Assembly: GCA_037349315.1 (NCBI GenBank)
Contig: JBAIAC010000128.1
Location: forward strand, 124,001-188,000
Direction of reading: 5' to 3'
DNA: 64,000 nt
Source: Chelydra serpentina
Lineage: Eukaryota > Chordata > Testudines > Chelydridae
In this document: positions 53,554 to 63,327 of the stretch, piece by piece
Numbering within the stretch: the first letter of the stretch is position 1
Layout: the number at the start of each line of letters is the position of its first letter
Program-made: the position numbers and the translations under genes
Notes under the pieces: generated by a model
What the model saw: only the letters and a program-made list of their open reading frames with translations
Database searches by the model: none
What the model was told of the DNA's origin: nothing

Positions 53554-56128
53554 CTGAGAAGTGTGAGCAACAAGGGTAATGTCGTGGTGGGAGTCTGCTA
53601 CAGACCACCAGACCAGGCGGATGAGGTGGACGAGGCTTTCTTCCAGCAACTAACAGAAGTTACTAGATCACAGGCCCTGGTTCTCATGGGTGACTTTAAT
53701 CACCCCGATATCTGCTGGGGGAGCAATACAGCGGTCCACAGACAATCCAGGAAGTTTTTGGAAAGTGTAGGGGACAATTTCCTGGTGCAAGTGCTGGAGG
53801 AACCAACTAGGGGAAAAGCTCTTCTTGACCTGCTGCTCACAAACAGGGAAGAAATAGTAGAGGAAGCAATAGCGGATGGGAACCTGGGAGGCAGTGACCA
53901 TGAGATGGTCGAGTTCAGGATCCTGACACAAGGAAGAAAGGAGAACAGTAGAATACAGAGCCTGGACTTCAGAAAAGCAGACTTTGACTCCCTCAGGGAA
54001 CTGATGGGCAAGGTCCCCTGGGAGAATAACATGAGGGGGAAAGGAGTCGAGGAAAGCTGGCTGTATTTTAAAGAAACCTTATTGAGGTTGCAGGAACAAA
54101 CCATCCCGATGTGTAGAAAGAAAAGTAAATATGGCAGGCGACCAGCTTGGCTTAACAGTGAAATCCTTGCTCGTCTTAAACACAAAAAAGCAGCTTACAA
54201 GAAGTGGAAGATTGGACAAATGACCAGGGAGGAGTATAAAAATATTGTTCAGGCATGCAGGAGTGAAATTAGGAAGGCCAAATCACACTTGGAGTTGCAG
54301 CTAGCTGGAGATGTTAGGAATAACAAGAAGGGTTTCTTCAGGTATGTTAGCAACAAGAAGAAAGTCAAGGAACGTGTGGGCCCCTTGCTGAATGAGGGAG
54401 GGAACCTTGTGACAGAGGATGTGGAGAAAGCTAGTGTACTCAATGCTTTTTTTGCCTCTGTCTTCACAGACAAGGTCAGCTCCCAGGTGGCTGCACTCCG
54501 CAGCACGGTATGGGGAGGAGGTGACCAGCCCTCTGTGGAGAAAGAAGTAGTTCGGGACTATTTAGAAAAGCTGGACGAACACAAGTCCATGGGGCCGGAT
54601 GCACTGCATCCGAGGGTGCTAAAGGAGTTGGCCGATGTGATTGCAGAGCCATTGGCCATTATCTTTGACAAATCATGGCAATCGGGGGAGGTCCCGGATG
54701 ACTGGAAAAAAGCGAATGTAGTGCCCATCTTTAAAAAAGGGAAGAAGGAAGATCTGGGGAACTACAGGCCAGTCAGTCTCACCTCAATCCCTGGAAAAAT
54801 CATGGAACAGGTCCTCAAGGAATCAATTTTGAACCACTTAAAGGAGGGGAAAGTGATCAGAAACAGTCAGCATGGATTCACCAAGGGCAAGTCATGGAAA
54901 CTGACTAACCTAATTGCCTTCTATGATGAGATAACTGGCTCTGTGGATGAGGGGAAAGCAGTGGATGTGCTATTTCTTGACTTTAGCAAAGCTTTTGATA
55001 CAGTCTCGCACACCGTTCTTGCCAGCAAGTTAAAGAAGTATGGGCTGGATGAATGGACGGTAAGGTGGATAGAAAACTGGCTGGATGGTCGTGCTCAACG
55101 GGTAGTGATCAATGGCTCCATGTCTAGTTGGCAGCCGGTATCAAGTGGAGTGCCCCAAGGGTCGGTGCTGAGGCCGGTTTTGTTCAATATCTTCATCAAC
55201 GACCTGGAGGATGGTGTGGACTGCACCCTCAGCAAGTTTGCAGATGATACTAAACTGGGAGGAGTGGTTGATACGCTGGAGGGTAGGGATAGGATACAGA
55301 GGGACCTAGACAAATTAGAGGATTGGGCCAAAAGAAATCTGATGAGGTTCAACAAGGACAAGTGCAGAGTCCTGCACTTAGGACGGAAGAATCCCATGCA
55401 CTGCTACAGACTAGGGACCGAATGGCTGGGCAGCAGTTCTGCAGAAAAGGACCTAGGGGTTACAGTGGACGAAAAGCTGAATATGAGTCAACAGTGTGCC
55501 CTTGTTGCCAAGAAGGCTAACGGCATTTTGGGCTGTATAAGTAGGGGCATTTCCAGCAGATCGAGGGACGTGATTATTCCCCTCTATTCGGCACTGGTGA
55601 GGCCTCATTTGGAGTACTGTGTCCAGTTTTGGGCCCCACACTACAAGAAGGAGTTGGATAAATTGGAAAGAGTCCAACGGAGGGCAACAAAAATGATTAG
55701 GGGGCTGGAGCACATGACTTATGAGGAGAGGCTGAGGGAACTGAGATTGTTTAGCCTGCAGAAGAGAAGAGTGAGGGGGGATTTGATAGCTGCTTTCAAC
55801 TACCTAAAAGGGGGTTCCAAAGAGGATGGATCTAGACTGTTCTCAGTGGTAGAAGATGACAGAACAAGGAGTAATGGTCTCAAGTTGCAGAGGGGGAGGT
55901 TTAGGTTGGATATTAGGAAAAACTTTTTCACTAGTAGGGTGGTGAAGCACTGGAATGGGTTACCTAGGGAGGTGGTGGAATCTCCTTCCTTGGAGGTTTT
56001 TAAGGTCAGGCTTGCCAAAGCCCTGTCTGGGATGATCTAGTTGGGGTTGGTCCTGCTTTGAGCAGGGGATTGGACTAGATACCTCCTGAGGTCCCTTCCA
56101 ACCCTGAGATTCTATGATTCTATGATTC
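53554..56128 (+). mobile_element. CR1 LINE, 3' half in normal orientation
   Basis: It covers the rest of ORF2 and the short 3' UTR, ending in the CR1 octamer repeat ATTCTATG (56109-56126). The tail GGTCCTGCTTTGAGCAGGGG..CCTTCCAACCCTGAGATTCTATG is the same as the tail of the SINEs in this window, which explains how those SINEs are mobilised. Confidence 0.9.
53557..56040 (+). CDS. CR1 ORF2 (endonuclease C-terminus and reverse transcriptase)
   Basis: The frame is open from 53455; residues 1-34 of that frame are antisense 5'-UTR sequence, and CR1 homology begins at residue 35 (53557). Numbering from 53455 (861 codons): endonuclease GDFNHPD (79-85) and SDH (147-149), reverse transcriptase region with [27 protein letters not shown], the catalytic FADD (595-598), and the C-terminal [18 protein letters not shown]. 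No internal stop or frameshift, so the copy is young. It lacks only the first part of the endonuclease, which lies inverted at 51890-52190. As it stands it cannot encode a complete ORF2. Confidence 0.93.
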   Translation, partial: RSVSNKGNVVVGVCYRPPDQADEVDEAFFQQLTEVTRSQALVLMGDFNHPDICWGSNTAVHRQSRKFLESVGDNFLVQVLEEPTRGKALLDLLLTNREEIVEEAIADGNLGGSDHEMVEFRILTQGRKENSRIQSLDFRKADFDSLRELMGKVPWENNMRGKGVEESWLYFKETLLRLQEQTIPMCRKKSKYGRRPAWLNSEILARLKHKKAAYKKWKIGQMTREEYKNIVQACRSEIRKAKSHLELQLAGDVRNNKKGFFRYVSNKKKVKERVGPLLNEGGNLVTEDVEKASVLNAFFASVFTDKVSSQVAALRSTVWGGGDQPSVEKEVVRDYLEKLDEHKSMGPDALHPRVLKELADVIAEPLAIIFDKSWQSGEVPDDWKKANVVPIFKKGKKEDLGNYRPVSLTSIPGKIMEQVLKESILNHLKEGKVIRNSQHGFTKGKSWKLTNLIAFYDEITGSVDEGKAVDVLFLDFSKAFDTVSHTVLASKLKKYGLDEWTVRWIENWLDGRAQRVVINGSMSSWQPVSSGVPQGSVLRPVLFNIFINDLEDGVDCTLSKFADDTKLGGVVDTLEGRDRIQRDLDKLEDWAKRNLMRFNKDKCRVLHLGRKNPMHCYRLGTEWLGSSSAEKDLGVTVDEKLNMSQQCALVAKKANGILGCISRGISSRSRDVIIPLYSALVRPHLEYCVQFWAPHYKKELDKLERVQRRATKMIRGLEHMTYEERLRELRLFSLQKRRVRGDLIAAFNYLKGGSKEDGSRLFSVVEDDRTRSNGLKLQRGRFRLDIRKNFFTSRVVKHWNGLPREVVESPSLEVFKVRLAKALSGMI

Positions 56129-56175
56129 ACACAGGGCAACGCTACTGAGTGTTAGGTGGCAGAAGAGCTGCTCCA

Positions 56176-56246
56176 AGGTCCCACCAAGACTTGTACTTGG
56201 ATTGCAGGATTCAAAGTGCTGAGTGCTGCCCTTACACCATGGGAGA
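56176..56246 (-). tRNA. tRNA-Gln (TTG), degenerate
   Basis: Anticodon TTG in CTTTGAA, D-arm TGGTGTAAGGGC and 3' acceptor TGGGACC are kept. The 5' acceptor strand reads TCTCCCA, losing its first pairs, and the T-loop and anticodon stem are mutated. It is the Gln gene of the unit disrupted by the hAT/CR1 insertion, which ended 29 bp to its left. Confidence 0.7.
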
Positions 56247-56567
56247 ACACCCCGTGTTTGTCTGACTTCCGGTGCAGAAGAGCCTGAGCGGACAATAATT
56301 TGCCTTCCTTGCTCAAGGCCTCTCTGGCCTCTCTGGTCAGTGCTGTATTTGCTCAACAAGTCGGCACGCAGCGGTTTGCTGTAGACCCAGAAGCCTTTCT
56401 TCCTCCAGACTGGGACGCTAGTGGGCATGTGAGGAAGTTGCCCCTTCAGTCCCAGGCAGTAAATGACTCTTCCTAGGAAAGCCCAAGTCCTGAAAAGAAA
56501 AGAGTAACATCAAAGAGGCTACTGGAGAGCTGACTTCTGAAGTTTCTGGGGGAAATGATCTTTTTTA

Positions 56568-56640
56568 CACCTGACCAGGGACTTGAACCCTGGACCCTCA
56601 GATTAAAAGTCTGATGCTCGACCAACTGAGCTAGCCAGGA
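56568..56640 (-). tRNA. tRNA-Lys (TTT)
   Basis: Anticodon arm TCAGA-CTTTTAA-TCTGA (TTT) and T-arm CAGGGTTCAAGTCCCTG are perfect. The acceptor TCCTGGC/GTCAGGT has a T-T mismatch at the first pair. The D-loop reads TTGGTCGAG where the family has TTGGTAGAG. There is no TTTT directly downstream. Possibly functional, second best Lys copy after 40800. Confidence 0.8.
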
Positions 56641-56844
56641 ACACACAAAGAGCTTGCAAGTTTGATGTAGAAGAGAAACTAAACAAGAAAAAAAGGGCAG
56701 GAAACAACAGCTTTCTCCAGCACGCTTTCTCAGCTCATTTCCCCACCTTCTGTCCTGCAGGGGTTGGGGTTATCCCAGTGGCAAAAAGGGGAGCACCTTG
56801 CTGGACAGCTAAGGGACCTGAGAAAAGTAAATCTTTAGCTTTAC

Positions 56845-57023
56845 GGGGAGAGGGATAGGTCAGTGGTTTAAGCATTGACCTGCTAAACCCAGGATTGTGA
56901 GTTCAATCTTTCAGTGGGTGGTTTAGGGATCTGGGGCAAAAATTGGGGATTGGCTTTGCTTTGAGTAGGGTGTTGAACTAGATGACCTCCTAATGTCCCT
57001 TCCATCCCTGATATTCTATGATT
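56845..57023 (+). mobile_element. Turtle-type SINE
   Basis: Head AGGGATAGGTCAGTGGTTTAAG, B box ATTGTGAGTTCAATC, middle GGATCTGGGGCAAAAATTGG, tail TTGAACTAGATGACCTCC and ATATTCTATG. The A box is mutated (TAGGTCAG). Inserted at the edge of the inverted Thr unit. Confidence 0.88.
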
Positions 57024-57344
57024 CTCAGCTCTCCATTGGTCTGTCTGCTTTGGGGCAGGGACCATAACACGTCCTGCTGCATTCGTTATTTCAAAGGGTG
57101 GTTTAGGATTTTCAGTCTCAGACACGGTGCACAAAGCAGGACTCCACCCTCGGCATAAACTAAATGAGCCGCCCACAGATTCTGGCAGCCACAAGGAGCC
57201 ATTTGGTGTGAGAGTCAGACCTGCCCCTGTCCCAGAGGGAGGGGGTCATTTTTGAGGGGCCTGGCACACTGACCTATCAGCTCTTAACTCCCAAACTTTC
57301 AGGAACTCTGTTATCAGTGCCTGGGAGTGTAATTTAAACCATAA

Positions 57345-57425
57345 AAAGAGCCACACTGGGCTAGACCGAAGGCCTATCTACTTTTGTTTTTTGTTTTCTG
57401 ACAGTAGCCAATAGCAGGTGCCCAA
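57345..57425 (-). mobile_element. CR1 3' tail after inverted Thr copy
   Basis: Complement of the block at 33556-33645 (GGTCTAGCCC.GTGTGGCT reads here as AGCCACACTGGGCTAGACC). It lies just downstream of the tRNA on the minus strand. Confidence 0.6.
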
Positions 57426-57438
57426 AATCCACTCAACA

Positions 57439-57512
57439 AGGCACCACTGGGAGTTGAACCCAGGATCTCCTGTTTACAAAACAGGTGCTTTAACCAGTTA
57501 AGCCATGGTGCC
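57439..57512 (-). tRNA. tRNA-Thr (TGT), intact
   Basis: Acceptor GGCACCA/TGGTGCC, anticodon arm CCTGT-TTTGTAA-ACAGG (TGT) and T-arm CTGGGTTCAACTCCCAG are all fully paired; discriminator T. D-arm TGGCTTAACTGGTTAAAGC keeps the AAAGC lost in the copy at 33467. A TTTT terminator follows (AAAA at 57424-57427 on the plus strand). The best Thr gene of the window; expected to be functional. Confidence 0.94.
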
Positions 57513-58986
57513 TGCCTACGGCTACCCCCTTGTGTCTTCCCACACCTGACTCCCTGCCAGACCCTACCTGAGCCTTTGCTTGTATTGGAGTCTGCAAAGC
57601 AGAGGAGCAGGGGAAGGTTTCCTGGCAAGCTGTGTGTGTGTGAATCCTTGGTCAGGTCTGCACTACAACGTTATTTCAGTATCATTATATTGCTCAGGCG
57701 TGTGAAAAACACACGACGCTCCCTCGGTCGCCTCCTTTTGGCTGGTGCACACACGGCAATGCCACGTCTGGCGACAAAACTGCCCTCTGCTGGCGAGAAA
57801 ATAAAACCACCTCGACGAGACGCCTGGAGCTTTTTGCAATGTACTTAGAGTGACACATTGTCAGTGTAAACCACGGAGCTCTTCCCTGCAGCCCACCGGG
57901 CTCCCCGTGCCCACCCCTTTAAAAAAATATATATTTTTTTTACCCCCAGGCAGGTCCAACTGCCAGACAGTTGTACTGGCGGCGGGAACTGCCTGGGGGT
58001 GGGGGCGGGGGGCACAGGGAGCCCAGCGGGCCACAGGGAAGAGCTTCGTGGTTTCTGGGAGGGAGGGGGAGGAGCGGGAAGCCGTGCTCACAGGGGCAGA
58101 GGTGGAGAAGGGGCGAAGAAGGGGCAGGGCCTAATGGAAGGGGTGGAGTGGGAGCGGGTCGGGGGCAGCGAGGGGGCGGGGTCAGTGATGAGGCCCTCGG
58201 GCCAATGCACTAGTCCTCATGCGGCCCTCGTGGTAATTTGAGTTTGAGACCCCTGGTGTAAACGCTGCTGGTCGTTATATCACCAGAACTGGCCTCCGCC
58301 AGTATCCCACAATGCCCGCCGGGAACTCCCTGCCCTGCGATCCTGCTCCACAGGCTGGGCCCCTCCCCTCTCATCGCTCCGGGAAGTTCTGACGGCTGAG
58401 CCTGCTGCTCTGCTCCGGCAGCAAGGAGCAAATCACTGCTGGGGGACGCTGCTCCCCCGCACGGCGACCACGGAGCTGGGGGGCGGAAGCTTCCCCTATC
58501 TCATTACTGGGGTGTCCCCCTCCCCCTGCCTCAGGACTGGTTGCTTTCAGCAGCTGTCTGAGCTTAGAGACAGCGTGCGACACACTCACTCTTCCCCAAC
58601 ACACACACACACACACTCTGTCACACACACTTCAGTGGAGAAGCAGCTGGCAATCTAGTAGGCTGCCCATGGAACAATGGGACAGAGAAACCTGCATCAT
58701 GTGATGCTGCACCGGCCCATGAGCCATTGCAAACCCCTCCCACAGCCCCCTGCGGCCAGTTGCACAGTGCGATAGCTACCCACAATGCACTGCTCTTTGG
58801 GGTGATGCAAGAGTTGCTAGAGTGGATGTGCTCTGGTGACACAAGGAGCAGAGTGTTTAATTGAAACACTTCAGCTAAAGCAGCGTAACTCTGTAGTGTG
58901 GACACAGCCTGAGAGTGAGACAAGACCCAGCTCCCCTTGACACCAAGGATGCTCAGGGACTGAAACTAAAGAACCACAAGTGCCTG
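57513..58986. repeat. Inverted Thr-unit and Ser-unit flanks
   Basis: Positions 57660-57850 and 58255-58480 are the inverted copy of the 33.1-33.4 and 47.6-48.0 kb flanks. The intervening 57880-58250 is an insertion absent from those paralogues, GC-rich and unassigned. A (CA)n tract lies at 58600-58619. Positions 58620-58986 are the Ser-unit flank. No gene is seen. Confidence 0.55.
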
Positions 58987-59068
58987 CGTAGTTGACAGGA
59001 TTGGAACCTGTGCAGGGAAACCCCAATGGATTTCTAGTCCATCGCCTTCACCACTCGGCCACAACTAC
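58987..59068 (-). tRNA. tRNA-Ser (AGA), intact
   Basis: 82-nt class II tRNA with acceptor GTAGTTG/CAACTAC, D-arm TGGCCGAGTGG, anticodon arm GATGGA-CTAGAAA-TCCATT (AGA) fully paired, variable arm, T-arm CAGGTTCCAATCCTG. It differs from 42146 by very few bases. There is no TTTT downstream; TTCTTT is about 20 bases away. Expected to be functional if that terminator suffices. Confidence 0.9.
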
Positions 59069-59269
59069 TTGTTTTAGGCACTTTGCTCACTACACTCTAG
59101 TTCTGTTCTCACTGAGTGATCGTTTCCTATTGTTTCCTCAGTTCAGCTTCCACAACACACTCACTGCCGTGCCATTGTGTAAGTGTGTCCATGGCTGAAC
59201 AGCAAGAATTCCTGCTCATTTCCCTGCTGGCTGGAGCATGATGAGAGTGTGTTTGTGGTTAATAAAAAG

Positions 59270-59645
59270 AAAATAAGAAAAATACTTGTGGCACCTTAGA
59301 GACTAACACATTTATTTCAGCAGAAGCTTTCGTGGGTTAAGAACCCACTTCATCAGACGCATGGAATGGGATGTACAGTGAGCAGATATTTATACATTCT
59401 GAGAAACATGAAAAGGTGGGCGGGTCTATATCAACGTTAAGAGGCTAATTAGTTCAAAGGGGCTGTTATCAGTAGGAAAGAAACTTTTGAAGTGATAATC
59501 AACATGGCCCATTGCAGACAGTTGACACAAAGGTGTTAAGGAGGGGAAATAAATTCAATTACCGTAATGACCGAGCCATTCACAGTCAATATTCAAGCCT
59601 AAGGTAATGGTATCTAGTTTGCATATTAATTCCAATTCCGCAGTT
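59270..59645. mobile_element. Interspersed repeat (unnamed, turtle-type)
   Basis: It starts with an A-rich stretch, ACTTGTGGCACCTTAGAGAC, TTTCGTGGGTTAAGAACCCA, then a 250-bp body (GTGGGCGGGTCTATATCAACG, CATGGCCCATTGCAGACAG). It interrupts the Ser-unit flank between GTGTTTGTGGTTAAT (59249-59263) and GTTAGTGACATTGCTGTAG (59650) relative to 42400-42430. The related TAACACGGCT end sequence occurs at 9490-9570. The family was not identified. Confidence 0.6.
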
Positions 59646-60520
59646 TCCCGTTAGTGACATTGCTGTAGATTGTTGTCCATTTCCTGCCTTGATAATTCAG
59701 ACAGTCCCTTTCCCGTCATATCCCCACCGAGGGACATCGGAGCTCTCCACAATCCCCTTGTCATCAGCAAACAAGGGACGTTTTCCACTGCCCAGGAGAC
59801 CCCAGCCAGGGACTAAAGGCAGCTCCAGGACTTTCCCTTTCTCCCTTCTGGGAAATCCAGTTCAAGTTTTTACAAGGAGCTAAAGAAGCCTCAACCCCAC
59901 ATGTGAATTAATGCCACATTCCTCACGACTTGACAGAAACAAATGTCATTTCAATCCCAGGTGAGTCCACTTCAGTCATTCCTCAGCCTGATTCCTTCAC
60001 CCTCGTGCCTTCGGGCCTTGTGCCATCGGGTGGGTGTTTCGTTTCCCTCCATTTCACACACAGACACAATTTCCTTTGCTCCATGAACAGCAAAACCTCC
60101 CTGTGTCTCTAGCCTGAGCCAGGGCTTTCCACAGGCACCGACTCGACTTGCTCGTGCCCCCCCCGCCCCCACCCCAACTCCTCCCCTGGCCCCACCCCCA
60201 TTCCAACCCCTTCCCCAAATCTCTGGCCCCTCCCCTGGGTGTGCCACATTTCCCCTCCACCGCCCTCCCTCCCAGGCTTGCCGTGCGCAAGGAGGGAGGG
60301 AGGGAGGGAGGGGGAGAAGTGGTGGTGCGCTCAAGGGAGGAGGCAGAGGCGGAACGGAGGTGATCTGGGGTGGGGGGGCAGGTAGGGCTGCAGGATGTAA
60401 CCCTTTGGGGGAGGACAGAGGAACCGGTCCCCACCCCAGCTCACCTCCTCCCCTGAGCGCTCTGGACATCACCAGGAGTCATTTGGCTCCCAGCACACAA
60501 GGCAACTTATAAAGCTGAGA
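59646..60520. other. Ser-unit flank remainder and GC-rich DNA
   Basis: Positions 59650-59730 continue the Ser-unit flank. Positions 60010-60130 match 31500-31610 (CATGAACAGCAAAACCTCCC). Positions 60140-60330 are C- then GA-rich with a GGGA tandem run (60290-60312). No gene is seen. Confidence 0.45.
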
Positions 60521-60585
60521 GCCCAGACATGGAGCTTGAACCCCCGAGTAAGAGCTTGATGCTGGACTGACTGAGCTAGCCCAGT
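60521..60585 (-). pseudogene. tRNA-Lys (CTT) remnant
   Basis: Minus strand: ACTGGGCTAGCTCAGTCAGT, then AGCATCAAGCTCTTACTCG, then GGGGTTCAAGCTCC and GTCTGGGC. The order fits tRNA-Lys of the CTT type, but several bases between the anticodon arm and the T-arm are deleted and neither the anticodon stem nor the T stem forms. Confidence 0.55.
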
Positions 60586-60955
60586 TCAGTGAGTGCAGCT
60601 GCCCCCTTCCACCACAAGAGCGAGCAGGCAAAACAGAGGCAAAAAAAAGTCCCAGGAGCCCTTCCTCTTTTTCTCCATGGCCACAGCCCATCCGCAGGAT
60701 TCCTCCTGCTCCTCCCTCCTGTGCCCCAGTGCCACTAAATCTCCGCACCTAGACAGCCGGTCCGGCCTCTGCCCCCCAATCCCCCATGCTTAAGCCTCCC
60801 GACCAAACCCTGCCCCTGGCTCCATGGAACCGAGTCTCATCTCGCTGGGAACTCGACTCCTTGTGCCCAGAGTGTCTCTGCCCCCTCCGTAGACAACCCG
60901 AGAAACACAGTGTCCGTCTTTTCCAAAGAAGTGCTTGGAGAGACTTTCCCCATGT
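60586..60955. repeat. Arg-unit flank
   Basis: Positions 60790-60955 are the inverted copy of 15471-15650. No gene is seen in the rest. Confidence 0.5.
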
Positions 60956-61028
60956 GACCACGTGGCCTAATGGATCAGGCGTCTGACTTCGCATCAGGCG
61001 ATTGAGGGTTCGAGTCCCTTCGCGGTTG
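60956..61028 (+). tRNA. tRNA-Arg (TCG)
   Basis: Acceptor GACCACG/CGCGGTT pairs with one mismatch and one wobble. D-arm TGGCCTAATGGATCAGGC, anticodon arm TCTGA-CTTCGCA-TCAGG with anticodon TCG, well paired. T-arm GAGGGTTCGAGTCCCTT, discriminator G. Its inverted paralogue at 15398 has TTG. Downstream there are only TTT runs, no TTTT. Likely functional. Confidence 0.87.
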
Positions 61029-61579
61029 TGCTTGTGCAGTTTCCCTTTGTGCTGAAAGTCTTGCTCCCTTCAGGGCTGGAGCCTCTTCTTGGCGGCTCAG
61101 GCCAATGCTCTGGGTTCAGCAATAGCCCTGGGAAGGAGATGGGGGTGGGGCATCACACAGGCTAGGGCATGAGCCCCAGGGGCTCCCAGTCCAGCCTTTG
61201 CCATTCCGGACTCACCAAAGAGACTGGGCAGCTGCCCGGGCGAGTGTGTAGAGCAGTTTCCCTCTTCCCAATGTGCCCCTGTGCTCGAGGGGGTTTGGTC
61301 AATAGCACCTTGGGAGCCTGGGTGTTTCCCTGCTTCTCGCCGGCTGGGGAAAAGCCTCTGGGGAAAATCTCCTGCCCCACTACAAGAGTGAGCACCGCAA
61401 AGGGGAACGGTCAGAGGCCCCACCAGGGGGGCTGGCCCTGCTTCCCTACCACAGTCTGATGTTGGCCACAGAGCGTCAGCAGCCGCCCCACATGCTGGCC
61501 TGCGAGTGGCCCCCAGTCGGGGTTTGGCCTGCCCGGGAGCAGGCTGGCCGGGGGTCTTTGTGGCTGTCAGCTGGCCGTG
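61029..61579. other. Intergenic; Arg-unit flank on the left
   Basis: Positions 61029-61090 resemble 15300-15397 inverted (CTGGAGCCTCTTCTTGGC). Nothing coding is recognised. Confidence 0.4.
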
Positions 61580-62298
61580 TGTGACGCCGTGGGAATGTTC
61601 TTAATGTTGTCTCTAAATACTGCGTGGGTGCCTCAGTTTCCCCTTTGCATTTCTTAAGTCTCTAGGTGGGGGGATCAGGGGGAGTGATTGTTGCAGAGCC
61701 CTAGCGGGCCAGTGTGATGCTGTCTGCACAGAGAATGGCCGACGCCCTGTCCCCTGGCAACTGCTGGCCTGGGCCCCTCCCCTGCAAGGTGCCCACTGAA
61801 GCTGTTGGAGAACAAAGGGATCAGGTGGCCTCCTGGCCCAGGACAGAGACAAAGGCCAGAGGAGGGGCTAGAGAGAGGCAGTTTAGAGCTCGCTGGGGAA
61901 ATGGAGGGAGGCCCAGAACTGGGGTCTGGGCTCCCTACACCAAGATGGACCTAGGGTAACCAGATGTCCCAATTTTATAGGGACAGTCCCGATATTTGGG
62001 GCTTTTCTTAGGCTCCTTTAACCCCCCACCCACTGACCCAATTTTTCACATTTGCTGTCTGGTCACCCTAGATGGACCTGACTGAGGGGTCCTGTTCTCT
62101 ATACCTACAAGCTCTGTTTTAGACTCTATTCCTGTCCTCTAATAAACCTTCTGTTTTATTAACCGGCTGATGAGAGTCACGTCTGACTGCGGAGTTGGAG
62201 GGCAGGGCCCTCTGGCTTCCCCAGGAGCCCGGCCCGGGCGGACTCGCTGCGGGAAGTGAACAGTGTGGAAGGAGATGCTGAGTTCTCCGAAGTCAGAG
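61580..62298 (+). mobile_element. LTR (family A), interrupted at both scales
   Basis: It starts TGTGACG and runs through GCCTCAGTTTCCCC, GATTGTTGCAGAGCCCTAG and AATAAACCTTCTGTTTTATT, as in the copy at 14412-15118. It contains a MITE at 61952-62070 and breaks off at 62298, where another LTR begins. The missing 3' end would lie beyond the younger element, outside the window. Confidence 0.75.
61952..62070. mobile_element. hAT-like MITE with 8-bp target duplication
   Basis: It starts TAGGGTAACCAGATGTCCC and ends TGCTGTCTGGTCACCCTA. GATGGACC occurs directly on both sides (61944-61951 and 62071-62078). The LTR copy at 14412-15118 has the uninterrupted sequence AAGATGGACCTGACTG (on its minus strand near 14745), so the insertion boundaries are secure. 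Confidence 0.9.
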
Positions 62299-62865
62299 TG
62301 TGACGAACTAGGACTGTTGTTAAGGTTTCCCTGAGTACTGTGTGGGTGCCTCGGTTTCCCCTATGCAGTGCTTGAATATCTAGGTGGTGGGACAACGGTG
62401 CATGATTGTTACAAAGCCCTAGAAGGCAGAGGCCTGGACACAGAGAATGGCTCTGTCTCCTGGCAAGCGATGGCCCGGCCCCTCCCCCGGCAAAGGTATG
62501 AGCTGAAGGCGTTCGAACAAAGGGATCAGGTGACCTCCTGGCCTGGGAAGCAGACAAAGGGGGAGGAGGGGCTGGAGAGTTTCAGTTTGGAGCTGGCCGG
62601 AGAAGAGGGGAGAGAGGCAGACAGGGTCTGGCCTCCCTGCCCCGTTTGGAGCTGTGGGGCGAAATGCAGGGAGCCCCAGGCTGGGGTCTAAGCTCCCTGC
62701 CCCCCCGGAAGGACCCGACTGAGGGGTCCTGGATGTACTGACAAGCTCTGGTTGGACTGTGTTCCTGGCATCTCTACTAAACCTTCTGTTCTACTGGCTG
62801 GCTGAGACTCCCAGTGAATCCGGGGAAGAGGGGTGCAGGGCCGGACTCCCCTATACTCCGTGACA
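62299..62865 (+). mobile_element. 5' LTR (family B) of a retroelement
   Basis: It starts TGTGACG and ends CCGTGACA, 567 bp, with its polyadenylation region CTACTAAACCTTCTG (AATAAA mutated to ACTAAA) near the 3' end. A primer-binding site and a gag-like ORF follow, so this is a 5' LTR and not a solo LTR. It is inserted in the family A LTR. Close relatives are the solo LTRs at 16580 and 28990. Confidence 0.85.
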
Positions 62866-62867
62866 AC

Positions 62868-62884
62868 TGGTGGCAGCGGCGGGA
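62868..62884 (+). promoter_or_regulatory. Primer-binding site, tRNA-Leu type
   Basis: TGGTGGCAGCGGCGGGA lies 2 bp after the LTR. It is the complement of the 3' end of vertebrate tRNA-Leu of the AAG/TAG type (…CCGCTGCCA plus CCA) with one mismatch. This supports reverse-transcriptase priming by tRNA-Leu. Confidence 0.7.
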
Positions 62885-63327
62885 CGTTCTGCACCCCGTG
62901 AACGGCGCTTCCTGCAGTAAGTAACTGGGGAGCAGTAGAACGAAGGGGGGCTAACGAGGACCAGGCGTGCTGAAGGCCCACAGAGGAGCAGTTTCGGGGA
63001 GCGGAGGAGCTACGTTTAACCCCTGGGAGTGTGTGACCAGCGAGAAGGACTGTGCAATGATGGGGTCCCCCTGGGGGATGCAGTGAGCAGTCCCAGGGGC
63101 GGAGGAGCCTGCGGCTTGGCCCTGGGAGAGAGAAGGAATTTTGCAGTGACAGGGTTCCCCTGGGGGTGCCGTGAGTGGACCCAGGGGCGGAGGAGCTGCA
63201 GCTCAACCCTGGCAAAGAGGCGGTGACCTGGAGAAGGGCTGGCACACTTGGGGTTCTTCCTGGAAACCGTGGGGAGCTAAGAGCACACAGGCCTGCGGAT
63301 CCACAGCAACTTGGAAGCAGTGAAGTG
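62885..63327 (+). other. Leader between primer-binding site and gag-like ORF
   Basis: About 440 bp of untranslated leader with two or three diverged direct repeats built on GGGGCGGAGGAGC / CCCTGGG / GTTCCCCTGGGGG (63060-63200). No open frame here is convincing. Confidence 0.5.

Larger units (their letters stand above)
51571..56147. mobile_element. hAT-like fold-back MITE carrying a CR1 insertion
   Basis: Ends CAGTGGCGTACCC (51571) and, inverted, CAGTAGCGTTGCCC (56147). The flanking 8-bp direct repeats AGTGTTAA / AGTGTTAG fit a hAT-type target duplication. The left part is a fold-back: 51594-51642 is the complement of 51789-51836 (GGTGAGT.CAAGGGGAGGCGC), with a further inner inverted repeat around GAGCGAGTGAAGG. 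The empty site is seen in paralogous Gln units at 40403-40410 and, inverted, near 706. A CR1 splits the element. Confidence 0.75.
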
